DNA from: Saccharothrix deserti
GTDB taxonomy: Bacteria; Actinomycetota; Actinomycetes; Mycobacteriales; Pseudonocardiaceae
Length of the DNA: 64,000 bases
Direction: 5' to 3'
Assembly (NCBI RefSeq): GCF_009769385.1
Contig: NZ_VKAB01000018.1
Span: 1 to 64,000 of the forward strand
Positions 1 through 8,702 of this stretch are shown here, piece after piece (the first letter of the stretch is position 1; each line of letters starts with the position of its first letter). The notes under the pieces were generated by a model. That model was given only the letters and a program-made list of their open reading frames with translations. It ran no database searches and had not been told where the DNA came from. The position numbers and the translations under genes are program-made.

Positions 1-57
1 CTGCGCAGCGAACTCCACCAGCCGGGGCCGCACCCGCTCAATCTCCTCCGGAGTCAC
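1..57 (-). CDS. IS701-family transposase, N-terminal fragment cut by the window edge
   Basis: Reading leftward from a GTG at 57, the 19 visible codons give VTPEEIERVRPRLVEFAAQ. This resembles the start of actinobacterial IS701-type (DDE_5) transposases, which commonly begin with a T-P-E-E-I..V-R-P-R-L..F-A pattern. No clear ribosome binding site precedes the GTG and no terminal inverted repeat is visible in the short flank. The rest of the gene lies outside the window, so integrity cannot be judged. The call rests on a very short motif and should be treated as tentative. Confidence 0.5.
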   Translation of the reverse strand, partial: MTPEEIERVRPRLVEFAAQ

Positions 58-196
58 CCCGCAACCGAACCACCATCCACAATGGCCAATCAACTCGACA
101 CGCCGAAACTTAACAAAGTACTACTAGTCTCGTTGAAGTTCCCTTCAGATACCAGGTAGACATTGGATACCTACTCCGACAGTGAAGGGACAACCC

Positions 197-607
197 ATGG
201 CAGTGCAGTTGCTGACCCCGGAGGGCATGTTCGCCCCCGTTCCGTACCACCACGTCTCGATCAGCACGGGTGCTCGTCAGGTGCACGTGGCCGGCCAGAT
301 CGCGCGCGACGCCGAGGGGAACCCGGTCGCGACAGGTGACCTCACCGGGCAGGTCGCGCACGCGCTGCGCAACACGGCGCGCGGCCTGGCCGGCGCCGGA
401 GCGAACTTCGCCGACGTCGTACGCCTCCGGTTCTTCGTCACGCACTGGAGCCCGGACAAGTACCACGACTTCATCGCAGGCATCGAGCGCGTCGCAGACG
501 AACTCGGGATCCCGCAGCCGTTGCCGCCCGTGTCGGCGATCGGCGTCGACTACCTGTTCGAGCCCGACGTGCTCGTCGAGGTCGAGGCGTTCGCCGTGCT
601 CGACTGA
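197..607 (+). CDS. RidA/YjgF/UK114-family protein
   Basis: A 136-residue protein of the RidA (reactive imine/enamine deaminase A) fold. Members hydrolyse enamine/imine intermediates released by PLP enzymes, or act in small-molecule pathways. Visible family marks are the VAGQIARDAEGN segment, the D-V-V-R-L-R-F-F-V strand and a C-terminal PPVSAIGVDYLFEPDVLVEVEAFAV stretch. The catalytic Arg of true RidA proteins (usually in an R-x-C-x-Q motif) is not obvious, so it may belong to a divergent Rid subgroup. I chose ATG 197 over the in-frame GTG at 182 because AAGGGA at 185-190 sits about six bases upstream of 197. A short dyad (AGGTA-N9-TACCT, about 155-173) lies upstream and could bind a regulator. 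Confidence 0.8.
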   Translation: MAVQLLTPEGMFAPVPYHHVSISTGARQVHVAGQIARDAEGNPVATGDLTGQVAHALRNTARGLAGAGANFADVVRLRFFVTHWSPDKYHDFIAGIERVADELGIPQPLPPVSAIGVDYLFEPDVLVEVEAFAVLD

Positions 608-745
608 GATTCAGGGCACCGCGTCACGGGGCGGTGGTGCCCGATGCCCGCAGGCGACACGGCGTCTGGTGGGCGCTCGTCCAGGGACAGGTCGTCCCTT
701 GCCGCGTTCTGACGGGTAGCGGCACGAGCGTGGGCACGAACCTTC

Positions 746-1417
746 CTACTTGTCGTGCTGTCGGCGCACCATCTCGGCAATCCAGATGGGCGCGAACGGA
801 GACGTGCAGTTCGGGGGCGTCGGGTAGTCCTTGAGCACCTCCAGGCGCTCGCCGATGTCGATTGCACGGGCGCGGTGCTCGGCGTGCTCGATCCCGATCT
901 GCGCCAGGCAGTGGTTCATCGCCCACTGCAGGCGATCCGGGGCGTCTTTCATCTCCGCCTCGATGACGTCGAGCAGTCCCGCGAGGTGGAGGCCCTCGGG
1001 CTTCTTCGCCACGCGTTCGGTGGTCAGCGCCCAGCCGGCACTCGCGACCACCGGATCCGGATCGGCGGACCAGGCCAGGCGCAGCTCTTCGGAGTGCGGG
1101 CTCTTCTTCACCACGTAGTTCACGAGCCAGTCGTGCACCTTGGGGGTGCGCGCCTCGCGCAACATGACGTCCAACTCGTCACGCTCGAACGCCTTCGGGC
1201 GGCAGATCAGGATCGCCAGCAGTCTCGCCGCGGTGTCAGCCGTCTCCCAGAGCCGGCGCGCGAGTTCCTGCTGCGTTTTCAGCCGCTTCGCGAGCGCGCG
1301 CAGTTTGCCGAGGTTCACACCGTGATCGTCACCGTGTCTCTCGTTCACCTCGCGTGCCTTCGGGTCCTCGAGCGCGGCCAGCTCCGCCATCACCTCGGCC
1401 ACCGTCGTCTCGGCCAC
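746..1417 (-). CDS. DNA alkylation repair protein (AlkD-like HEAT-repeat fold)
   Basis: A 223-residue all-helical protein matching AlkD-type DNA glycosylases, which excise bulky or cationic alkylated bases without base flipping. Visible signs are the N-terminal V-N-L-G-K-L-R-A-L-A-K segment, repeated helical pairs such as E-L-D-V-M-L-R-E-A, and the Trp/Asp-rich stretch LRLAWSADPDPVVASAGWAL corresponding to the DNA-facing HEAT helices. Start is GTG 1417, with AGGAGG six bases upstream. It lies downstream of the WGR-domain gene on the same strand, 223 bp away, suggesting but not proving a joint DNA-damage role. Family call is confident; substrate is unknown. Confidence 0.78.
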   Translation of the reverse strand: MAETTVAEVMAELAALEDPKAREVNERHGDDHGVNLGKLRALAKRLKTQQELARRLWETADTAARLLAILICRPKAFERDELDVMLREARTPKVHDWLVNYVVKKSPHSEELRLAWSADPDPVVASAGWALTTERVAKKPEGLHLAGLLDVIEAEMKDAPDRLQWAMNHCLAQIGIEHAEHRARAIDIGERLEVLKDYPTPPNCTSPFAPIWIAEMVRRQHDK

Positions 1418-1640
1418 TTCAGCCTCCTGTCCATCACGTGTGAGATGCGGACGTCACTGCCGCTCACACTCGACCAGCCGTATGGGAGCAGCACTGTGGG
1501 AACAGGTTGACTGCCCATGTAAGCCGCCAGAGTCCTGTTTCCGAAGGGACCGACAACGCTCTGATCCCGGTGGAGGAACGCGTCGCCGACCGCCGCTACG
1601 CCCCCGTGGTGTGGTCGGGAACGAGTTGTTCCGGCGCCGG

Positions 1641-3065
1641 TCAACGGAGGCGCTTGATCTCGCCGCGGGTGCGGTAGAACGACCCGCCGGCCGAGGTGAG
1701 CACCTCGGCGACCAGGTACCGGGCGCCGGGCACGCGGATGTTCTTGGGGAACTGCACGCCCCACGTGCGGTCGTACCCGTCCGAGACGACGTGCACCCTG
1801 AGCCGGCCGCCATCCTGCACGCACTCGACGACGACGCCCTCGCCCGGGGCGACGTGCGAGACGACCTCGACCTCGGCGGTCGCCTCGACGCGGTCGATGC
1901 TGCCTGCCTTGATGTCCTGGCGCTGCGGGAGCTGCCCCTGCTCGGCCGCGCGCACGGCGGCCGGGCTGGCGTCGAGGCAGGCGAGCGAACCGTCCGTCGT
2001 CACCAGGTAGAGCCGCTCGTCGCGGTACTGCATGGAGAACGCCGAGCCGCACCCGGTGGCGAGCTTCCACAGCCGGGTCCCGTCGGCGGCGAAGCAGTAC
2101 ACGGAGGACTGGTTGTCGCCCGCGAAGACGAACTCGCCGTCGGGCGACGTCGCGCAGGAGAACACGGGTGCGTCGCAGCGGTAGTTGCCCGTCTCGCGCC
2201 CGTCCGACTTGGCGAACCGGTGCACCCGGCCACGACTGGTGCCCGCGAAGACCTCGGTGCGCTCCTGCCAGCCGAACAGCACCTGGCCGACGGTGTCGGC
2301 GTGCCACGCCCGGTGACCGCGGCCGGTGTAGTGGGTGACGCCCCGGGAGTGGCCGTGGAAAACACCTTCCGCCGAGCAGCGGACCATCCAGGCGCTGTCG
2401 CCGGTGGCCGGGACCGACCACTGGAACTCGTCCTCGTGGTCCACCACGGTCACCCGACCTTGCCGGTCGGACACGCCGAGCACGCCGTCGTGGATGTCGA
2501 GCCAGTAGATGTCGACGTCGTCGGCGATCTCGTAGGCCACCCGGGGCACCTTGGCGCCGAGGTCGTACACCTGGCCGTCGTCACACCCCGCGTAGATCCA
2601 GAAGTCGTCGGCCACGATGCACTTGACGGAGTCGGGCAACCCGAACCGCCCGGTGACCCGGCCGTCGTGGGTGAGGGTGTAGACATCGCCCTTCTCGTTG
2701 CCGACCCAGGCGTGGTCCTCGCCGATGAAGATCCCGAACGCCGGGGCCCCGGAGGCGAACCGCCACAGCACCGGCGCCTGGTGGGCGGTCGAGCGGGTGC
2801 TGACGATCTGCCGCCGGCTCACCGGCCGGCTCTGGCGCACCCCCTTGACGGCGGGGGCGTAACCCTTGCGCACCTTCTCGCCGATCTTCTTCTCGGCCGC
2901 CTTGAGCGCCTTGGCGTGGTCGGCGAAGGTCGCTCTCCTGACCTGCCCCTGTTCCCCGATGCGCCCGTAGACGATGGTGACCTCGGTGTCGTCGACCCGC
3001 ACCTCGTAGAACTTGTGCGCGCCACCGCCGGTTTCGGACAGCTCCAGGTACGTCGTGGCAGACAT
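1641..3065 (-). CDS. WGR-domain protein with C-terminal beta-propeller
   Basis: A 474-residue protein with a WGR domain at about residues 1-80 (Y-L-E-L..F-Y-E-V-R, then V-Y-G-R-I-G-E-Q-G-Q, the W-G-R-like core) and a propeller-like region from about 95 to 385. The latter is built from repeated blades with motifs such as VWVGNEKGDVYTL, IYAGCDDGQVYDL, VFAGTSRGRVHRF and VFAGDNQSSVYCF. WGR domains occur in PARPs and bind damaged DNA or other nucleic acid; propellers usually mediate protein contacts. No catalytic motif is seen. Start ATG 3065 follows a GGGGGAGGG purine tract. It is the upstream partner of the AlkD-like gene. No signal peptide is present, so it is probably cytoplasmic. Confidence 0.75.
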   Translation of the reverse strand: MSATTYLELSETGGGAHKFYEVRVDDTEVTIVYGRIGEQGQVRRATFADHAKALKAAEKKIGEKVRKGYAPAVKGVRQSRPVSRRQIVSTRSTAHQAPVLWRFASGAPAFGIFIGEDHAWVGNEKGDVYTLTHDGRVTGRFGLPDSVKCIVADDFWIYAGCDDGQVYDLGAKVPRVAYEIADDVDIYWLDIHDGVLGVSDRQGRVTVVDHEDEFQWSVPATGDSAWMVRCSAEGVFHGHSRGVTHYTGRGHRAWHADTVGQVLFGWQERTEVFAGTSRGRVHRFAKSDGRETGNYRCDAPVFSCATSPDGEFVFAGDNQSSVYCFAADGTRLWKLATGCGSAFSMQYRDERLYLVTTDGSLACLDASPAAVRAAEQGQLPQRQDIKAGSIDRVEATAEVEVVSHVAPGEGVVVECVQDGGRLRVHVVSDGYDRTWGVQFPKNIRVPGARYLVAEVLTSAGGSFYRTRGEIKRLR

Positions 3066-3248
3066 GCGTTCCCTCCCCCTTCACATGAACTGCGCGCACG
3101 CTATCGAGCGACACCGACAATTCCGGCGTCACGCCCCGGCGACCAGGGGATACGAGGGATCAGCGCGGTGCGGGAACACCCCCGCCCGCAGGACCACACC
3201 TGTCAGGCGGAATCCGGATGCGCGGATCACGGGGGTTGTCCTACCCTG

Positions 3249-3281
3249 GTGATCGTGATGCAGCACCTGTTCTTCCTCTGA
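3249..3281 (+). CDS. Leader peptide of the ABC-F gene
   Basis: A very short ORF, GTG-ATC-GTG-ATG-CAG-CAC-CTG-TTC-TTC-CTC-TGA, encoding (M-I-V)-M-Q-H-L-F-F-L. It could start at 3249, 3255 or 3258. It ends 84 bases before the ABC-F start codon and nine bases before an inverted repeat that can mask the ABC-F ribosome binding site. A TACCCT element at 3242-3247 could act as a -10 box, making the leader leaderless from about 3255. Known antibiotic-inducible ABC-F and erm genes use drug-stalled ribosomes on such leaders to release the downstream gene. That role here is inferred from position and structure. Confidence 0.6.
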   Translation: MIVMQHLFFL

Positions 3282-3289
3282 GGGACAAC

Positions 3290-3356
3290 GCCTCCACCGG
3301 TACCGCGAGCCGCGTACCGGACTTCGTCCTTTCTGCTCATCACCTCTCGTGGAGGC
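3290..3356 (+). promoter_or_regulatory. Attenuator hairpin sequestering the ABC-F ribosome binding site
   Basis: GCCTCCAC at 3290-3297 is perfectly complementary to GTGGAGGC at 3349-3356, and the latter contains the GGAGG used by the ATG at 3366. Nested inside is a second perfect 7-bp pair, CCGGTAC 3297-3303 with GTACCGG 3314-3320, sharing base 3297 with the outer stem. With the leader peptide just upstream, this is the layout of ribosome-mediated attenuation: stalling near the leader stop would free the RBS. Sequence complementarity is seen directly; the switching mechanism is inferred. Confidence 0.6.
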
Positions 3357-3365
3357 AGTTCCTTC

Positions 3366-4963
<1,598 letters not shown>

Positions 4964-4966
<3 letters not shown>

Positions 4967-5007
4967 ACCGGCACCGCACACGACGTGACTCCGTCGTGCG
5001 CGGTTCA
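4964..5007 (+). terminator. Hairpin after the ABC-F gene
   Basis: The TGA stop begins an imperfect inverted repeat: TGAACCG plus CGCACACGACG on the left against CGTCGTGCG and CGGTTCA on the right, with a short loop around 4987-4991. No U-run follows, as is usual in high-GC actinomycetes. Confidence 0.5.
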
Positions 5008-5064
5008 ACGTGAGGGTGTCGCGCCCCGAAGAGCGGGAGCTCGGCACCCTCCGCCTGACAAGAT

Positions 5065-5098
5065 CGCCCGCCGAACCTGTTTCGCAGGTCGGCGGGCG
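5065..5098 (-). terminator. Terminator hairpin after the DUF6250-type gene
   Basis: CGCCCGCC at 5065-5072 pairs with GGCGGGCG at 5091-5098, and GACCTG/CAGGTC-like inner bases extend the stem. It lies directly beyond the stop of the minus-strand gene ending at 5100 and between two convergent genes, so it may serve both. Confidence 0.6.
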
Positions 5099-5099
5099 G

Positions 5100-5816
5100 T
5101 CAGTGGCTGTCCGACAGTCGCCACACCCGGAAGTCCGCGATCCGGAAGTGGCTCCAGGTCGTGCGGAAGGCGAAGTGCCCGCTGGTGTACGGCTCCGGGT
5201 CGGCGTAGTCGAAGATGAGCCGCCCGTTGTTCCACCACTGCACCGTGGAGCCGTCCGAGACGATCCTGACGCGGTTGGGCTCGTTCGCGACGAGCAGCGG
5301 CTCCGCGTAGTCGTAGATCAGCGGCCGTACGCCCGCCTCGCCGATGTAACGGCGCAGCCGCGTCGAGGTGTTGTAATTGGCGCCGTAGCCCACGTAATAC
5401 GTCTTCAGGTAGTCGTACTCCGCGAGCGCGCCGCCCCGCGCGGTGGCGAACAGGTCGTCCGGAGACCGCACGTCGAGGGCGTTCCAGAAGTTGTTGAGGT
5501 CCGACACGCGGTCGTTGACGCCGCCGGCAGAGACCGGGGTGGCGGTGTACGCGAGGACGTACGGCCCTTCGAGCCTGCGCCGGAACCAGACCGTCGCACC
5601 GCTCGGCACGTCGATCTCCAGCGCCCCGCGCTCGGCTTTCACCGTGCCGCCGTCCTGCAACTCGGTGGCCCACTGGCCGAGTCCGCGCCGGAAGTCGTCA
5701 GCCGCGATCAGTCGGCCGCGACGACGGCCGGGCGAGGCGTTCGCGGTCAACGCCGGAGCGAGTGCCGCGAGTGCGGCTCCGGCCACGAGGGATCCGAAGG
5801 CCCTGCGGGTGGTCAT
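5100..5816 (-). CDS. Secreted protein of the DUF6250 type (concanavalin-like beta-sandwich), Tat-like signal
   Basis: A 238-residue exported protein. The first 28 residues, with T-T-R-R-A-F-G then a hydrophobic stretch ending A-N-A-S, form a twin-arginine-like signal peptide. The mature part starts with a D-D-F-R-R-G-L-G-Q-W segment and continues with aromatic strands (W-F-R-R-R-L-E-G-P-Y-V-L-A-Y; N-N-F-W-N-A-L-D-V-R; T-Y-Y-V-G-Y-G-A-N; V-Q-W-W-N-N-G-R-L). These are typical of DUF6250 proteins found with polysaccharide-acting enzymes. Start ATG 5816 has AAGGAG four bases upstream. It stands alone between terminators. A role in glycan binding or cleavage is plausible but not shown by any catalytic motif I can name. 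Confidence 0.65.
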   Translation of the reverse strand: MTTRRAFGSLVAGAALAALAPALTANASPGRRRGRLIAADDFRRGLGQWATELQDGGTVKAERGALEIDVPSGATVWFRRRLEGPYVLAYTATPVSAGGVNDRVSDLNNFWNALDVRSPDDLFATARGGALAEYDYLKTYYVGYGANYNTSTRLRRYIGEAGVRPLIYDYAEPLLVANEPNRVRIVSDGSTVQWWNNGRLIFDYADPEPYTSGHFAFRTTWSHFRIADFRVWRLSDSH

Positions 5817-6273
5817 GAGACTCCTTCTGCGCCGAGGGGTGTGGTGATCAAGGGTCTGGGCTCACTTCGGGCCTTGCCACCCGGGCGACGAGGGCGGCTG
5901 TGGCTGTCATAGCGGCACCCGTTGGAAGACACGTCCCGCTTTCACCAGTCCTTTTCCTCTGAAAGGCCAGCGTACCCAGTGATCCACCTGCACGAGTCAG
6001 CCACCTGACGCATGATCTACATCACATCAGCACTAGTCGATTGACCACTTGCTCAAATTCTTGGACCGCCCGGTCGTGCCGGTCTGCGCCGACAACAGTG
6101 CTTGACATTCCGGTCGGGAATCTGTGCAAACGTGGCCGCGCAATGCGAAACCCGCCGCCGCGCGGCCACGAATGCGACAGGAGGAGTGCCGGCGTCGGCG
6201 ACGTCAAAAATCACGGCTGGTGCACCGGCTCCACGCGCACGTCATGATCACCGGCGGCCTGCCGGTCACGGCC
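5817..6273. other. Intergenic region upstream of the DUF6250-type gene
   Basis: About 460 bases without a convincing gene. The part near 5820-5835 holds the RBS of the gene ending at 5100. The stretch 5935-6065 is noticeably richer in A/T than its surroundings and probably contains that gene's promoter, but no strong -35/-10 pair stands out on the minus strand. Short open frames on both strands have no recognisable similarity. Confidence 0.4.
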
Positions 6274-6325
6274 CGGCCACGGGCACCGGCCCCGTACTGG
6301 TACGCGGGGCCGGTGCCCGTGGCCG
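6274..6325 (-). terminator. Very strong terminator hairpin after the P450 operon
   Basis: A perfect 21-bp stem: 6274-6294 pairs with 6305-6325 around a ten-base loop (TACTGGTACG). It lies 20 bases beyond the stop of the last P450 gene. No T-run is seen on the minus-strand side. Confidence 0.75.
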
Positions 6326-6344
6326 ACCGGTCAAGTGGGCGTGG

Positions 6345-7523
6345 TCACCAGACGACGTTCAGCGGGCCCGGCAGGCGCAGCTTCCAGCCGTGTGGTGCCG
6401 ACCGCCAGTCGGGTGCGGACCGCACGTCCGGCAGCCGGTCCAGCAGCACGTCCACCGACGTGCGCGCGATGGCCATGACGAACGCGAACGCCGGGCACCC
6501 GTGCGGCCCCGCACCGAACCCCAGGTTCGTCCGGACATCGCGGTGCACGTCGAACCGGTCCGGATCGTCGAACACGCGCTCGTCCCGGTTCGCCGACGCC
6601 ACGCTCACCGACAGCATCGCCCCGGCCGGGACGTCCGCGCCGCCGAGCGTCACCGCACGGGTGGTCCGCCTGGTCACGTTGCCCAGCGGCGGAGTCCACC
6701 GCAGTGCTTCGTTGACCGCGGCGCCGACGAGCCACCGCTGGTCCGCCACCTCGGCGAGCACGTCGCGGTCGGCGAGCAGCGCGCTCAGCGTCCACGCGCC
6801 GACCCAGCCCGCCTGCAGCTGTGCCTGCGCGAGCTGCTTGATCACCGGAAGCACGTCCGCGTCCGACCGGGGTTCGCCGGTGGGGCGGTGGGCGTGCACC
6901 GCGTGCGACAGCACCGAACGGTCCGGCGTGGCCCGCACCCGTGCCAGCGCGCGCCTGAGGACGTCGTCCATGTCCGCCATCGCGTCCGCCACCGCGGTCT
7001 CCTTCGCCGGGTCGCGGCTGAAGTCGGTGAGCGCGTCGATGAGCGCGATGCCCCACCACCGCAGCCGGCCGGCATCCGCGATGTCCACACCGGACAGCTC
7101 GGCGTGCGACAGCGTGGCGACGGGCTCGAAGTACGCCGACACCAGCTCCGCGCGCCCGGCCGGGGCCAGCCCGGCGATGACCTTCTCCGCCCACGGCCGG
7201 ACGATGGCGTCCACGTGGTCGTTGACGCGGTGCGGTGCGTAGTCCGGCTCGATCGCCTCCCGCAGGTCCTGGTGCGCGGCGCCGTTCCGGTTCATCAACG
7301 GCGGCCCGCCGCAGAGCCGGACGACGGGCGCGGCCGGGATGTCCGTGGTGAACGTCCCGGAGTCGGTGAGCACCCGCTGGACGTCGTCCCAGCGCGCCAC
7401 GAGCCACTGGTCCGCCTCCGGCAGCAGGGACACGGGCTGTTCCGCCCGCAGCCGCGCGTACACCGGGTACGGGTCGGCGTCGAGCTCCGCGAGCAGGGAG
7501 CCCTCCGCCGTCGATCCGGTCAT
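6345..7523 (-). CDS. Cytochrome P450, second of a tandem pair
   Basis: A 392-residue soluble bacterial P450. The heme-binding loop reads F-G-A-G-P-H-G-C-P-A with the Cys ligand, and the K-helix E-x-x-R is in NEALRW. The I-helix region (LAQAQLQAGWVGAWT) lacks the usual A-G-x-E/D-T: the acid is replaced by Gln and the alcohol position is not Thr. This is unusual and suggests altered oxygen activation or a non-monooxygenase role. The start ATG 7523 overlaps the stop of the upstream P450 in ATGA (7520-7523), so the two are translationally coupled. It is clearly a paralogue of its neighbour: both share C-G-G near the N-terminus, A-H-R-V-N-D and A-P-H-G-W-K-L-R-L-P-G at the C-terminus. Substrate unknown. 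Confidence 0.85.
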   Translation of the reverse strand: MTGSTAEGSLLAELDADPYPVYARLRAEQPVSLLPEADQWLVARWDDVQRVLTDSGTFTTDIPAAPVVRLCGGPPLMNRNGAAHQDLREAIEPDYAPHRVNDHVDAIVRPWAEKVIAGLAPAGRAELVSAYFEPVATLSHAELSGVDIADAGRLRWWGIALIDALTDFSRDPAKETAVADAMADMDDVLRRALARVRATPDRSVLSHAVHAHRPTGEPRSDADVLPVIKQLAQAQLQAGWVGAWTLSALLADRDVLAEVADQRWLVGAAVNEALRWTPPLGNVTRRTTRAVTLGGADVPAGAMLSVSVASANRDERVFDDPDRFDVHRDVRTNLGFGAGPHGCPAFAFVMAIARTSVDVLLDRLPDVRSAPDWRSAPHGWKLRLPGPLNVVW

Positions 7524-8698
7524 GACGCCCTCCTCGCCGCCGCGTCCCACACCGCGTCGAGCGACCCCGGCAGCCGCAGCTTCCAGCCGTGCGGCGCCGC
7601 GCGCCAACCCGGCGCCGGCCGCACACCGGGCATCCGCTCGAACAGCACGTCCAGCGCGGTGCGCGCCACGGCGGTGACCAGCGGGTGCGCCGGGCAGTCG
7701 TGCGGCCCGGCGCCGAACCCGAGGTGCATGCGGACGTCGCGGTGCAGGTCGAACCGGTCCGGGTCGGTGAACTCCGCCTCGTCCCGGTTGGCCGAGGCGA
7801 TGGCCGCCGCGATCGTGCTGCCCGCCGGGATCTCCCGCCCGCCCAGCGTCACCGCCCGGGTCGTGCGCCTGCCCAGCACGCCGACCGGACCGCTCCACCG
7901 CAGCGCCTCGTACACCGCCGCGCCGAGCAGCGCCCGGTCCGCGCGGACCGCGGCGAACTGGTCCGGCGCGGACCACAACGCCACCAGCGTCCAGCCCGCC
8001 AGCCAGCCGGGCTCGATCGCGCTCAGCGCGATGTGCTTCAACACCGGCAGCACGTCGGCGTCCGTTCGGGCGTCGCCACGCCGCCGGTTCGCGTGCAGCA
8101 GGTGGGAGATCACCGACCCGTCCGGCTGCTCCCGCAGCCGCCGGACGACCGCGGTCACGGCCGCGTCGTCGGCCATCACCGCGGCCGCGTCGGCGTCCAC
8201 CGCCGGGTCGCGCCCGAAGTTGTTCGCCACCTTGGTCAGCGCCCTTCCCCACCGGCGCAACGTGTCCGCGCCGGCGGGGCCGACCCCGAGCAGCGTGGCC
8301 TCGGCGATCGCCGCGACCGGCTCGAAGTAGTCCGCGGCCAGGTCGGCGCGGCCGGACGTGAACACGTCGTCGGCGACCTCGTGCGCGACCGGTCGGACGA
8401 TCGTGTCCACGTAGTCGTTCACCCGGTGGGCGTCGCGGTCGTGCCGGAACGCCTCCCGCACGTCCTGGTGCGACTCGCCCTCCCGCAACAGCATGGGCGT
8501 CCCGCCGCACAGGCCGTGCAGCGGCGACGCCGGCTGGTCCGTGGTGAACCGCTCCGCGTCCGTCAGGACCGCGAGCACGTCGTGCCAGCCGGTCACCAGC
8601 CATTGGCGTGCCTCCGGCACCCAGCTCACCGGCTCCTCCCGGCGCAGCCGCGCGTAGGCCGGGTAGGGGTCGGTCTCCAGTTCCGAGATCGTGACCAC
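7520..8698 (-). CDS. Cytochrome P450, first of a tandem pair
   Basis: A 392-residue P450 beginning V-V-T-I-S-E-L at GTG 8698, four bases after the stop of the decarboxylase-like gene. The heme loop is F-G-A-G-P-H-D-C-P-A and the E-x-x-R lies in YEALRW. In the I-helix (LSAIEPGWLAGWT) a Glu is present, but Pro stands where the proton-relay Thr is expected. No membrane anchor is visible, so a soluble ferredoxin-dependent enzyme is likely; no ferredoxin or reductase is encoded nearby. Strong similarity to the downstream P450 indicates tandem duplication followed by divergence. The operon context implies action on the product or a relative of the PLP enzyme's reaction. Confidence 0.85.
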   Translation of the reverse strand: MVTISELETDPYPAYARLRREEPVSWVPEARQWLVTGWHDVLAVLTDAERFTTDQPASPLHGLCGGTPMLLREGESHQDVREAFRHDRDAHRVNDYVDTIVRPVAHEVADDVFTSGRADLAADYFEPVAAIAEATLLGVGPAGADTLRRWGRALTKVANNFGRDPAVDADAAAVMADDAAVTAVVRRLREQPDGSVISHLLHANRRRGDARTDADVLPVLKHIALSAIEPGWLAGWTLVALWSAPDQFAAVRADRALLGAAVYEALRWSGPVGVLGRRTTRAVTLGGREIPAGSTIAAAIASANRDEAEFTDPDRFDLHRDVRMHLGFGAGPHDCPAHPLVTAVARTALDVLFERMPGVRPAPGWRAAPHGWKLRLPGSLDAVWDAAARRAS

Positions 8699-8702
8699 GG
8701 CG

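Noticed and set aside
1..200. A complete insertion sequence with terminal repeats at the left edge
   Set aside because: Only 57 bases of the transposase lie in the window and no inverted repeat or target duplication can be confirmed.
1440..3281. A long plus-strand frame ending in the leader peptide residues
   Set aside because: It is antisense to the WGR-propeller gene over most of its length. Only the last ten codons, with their own start codons next to the attenuator, are biologically plausible.
6331..8603. Long alternative minus-strand frames through the P450 genes
   Set aside because: Only two overlapping frames carry heme-loop and E-x-x-R motifs; the others are frame shadows.
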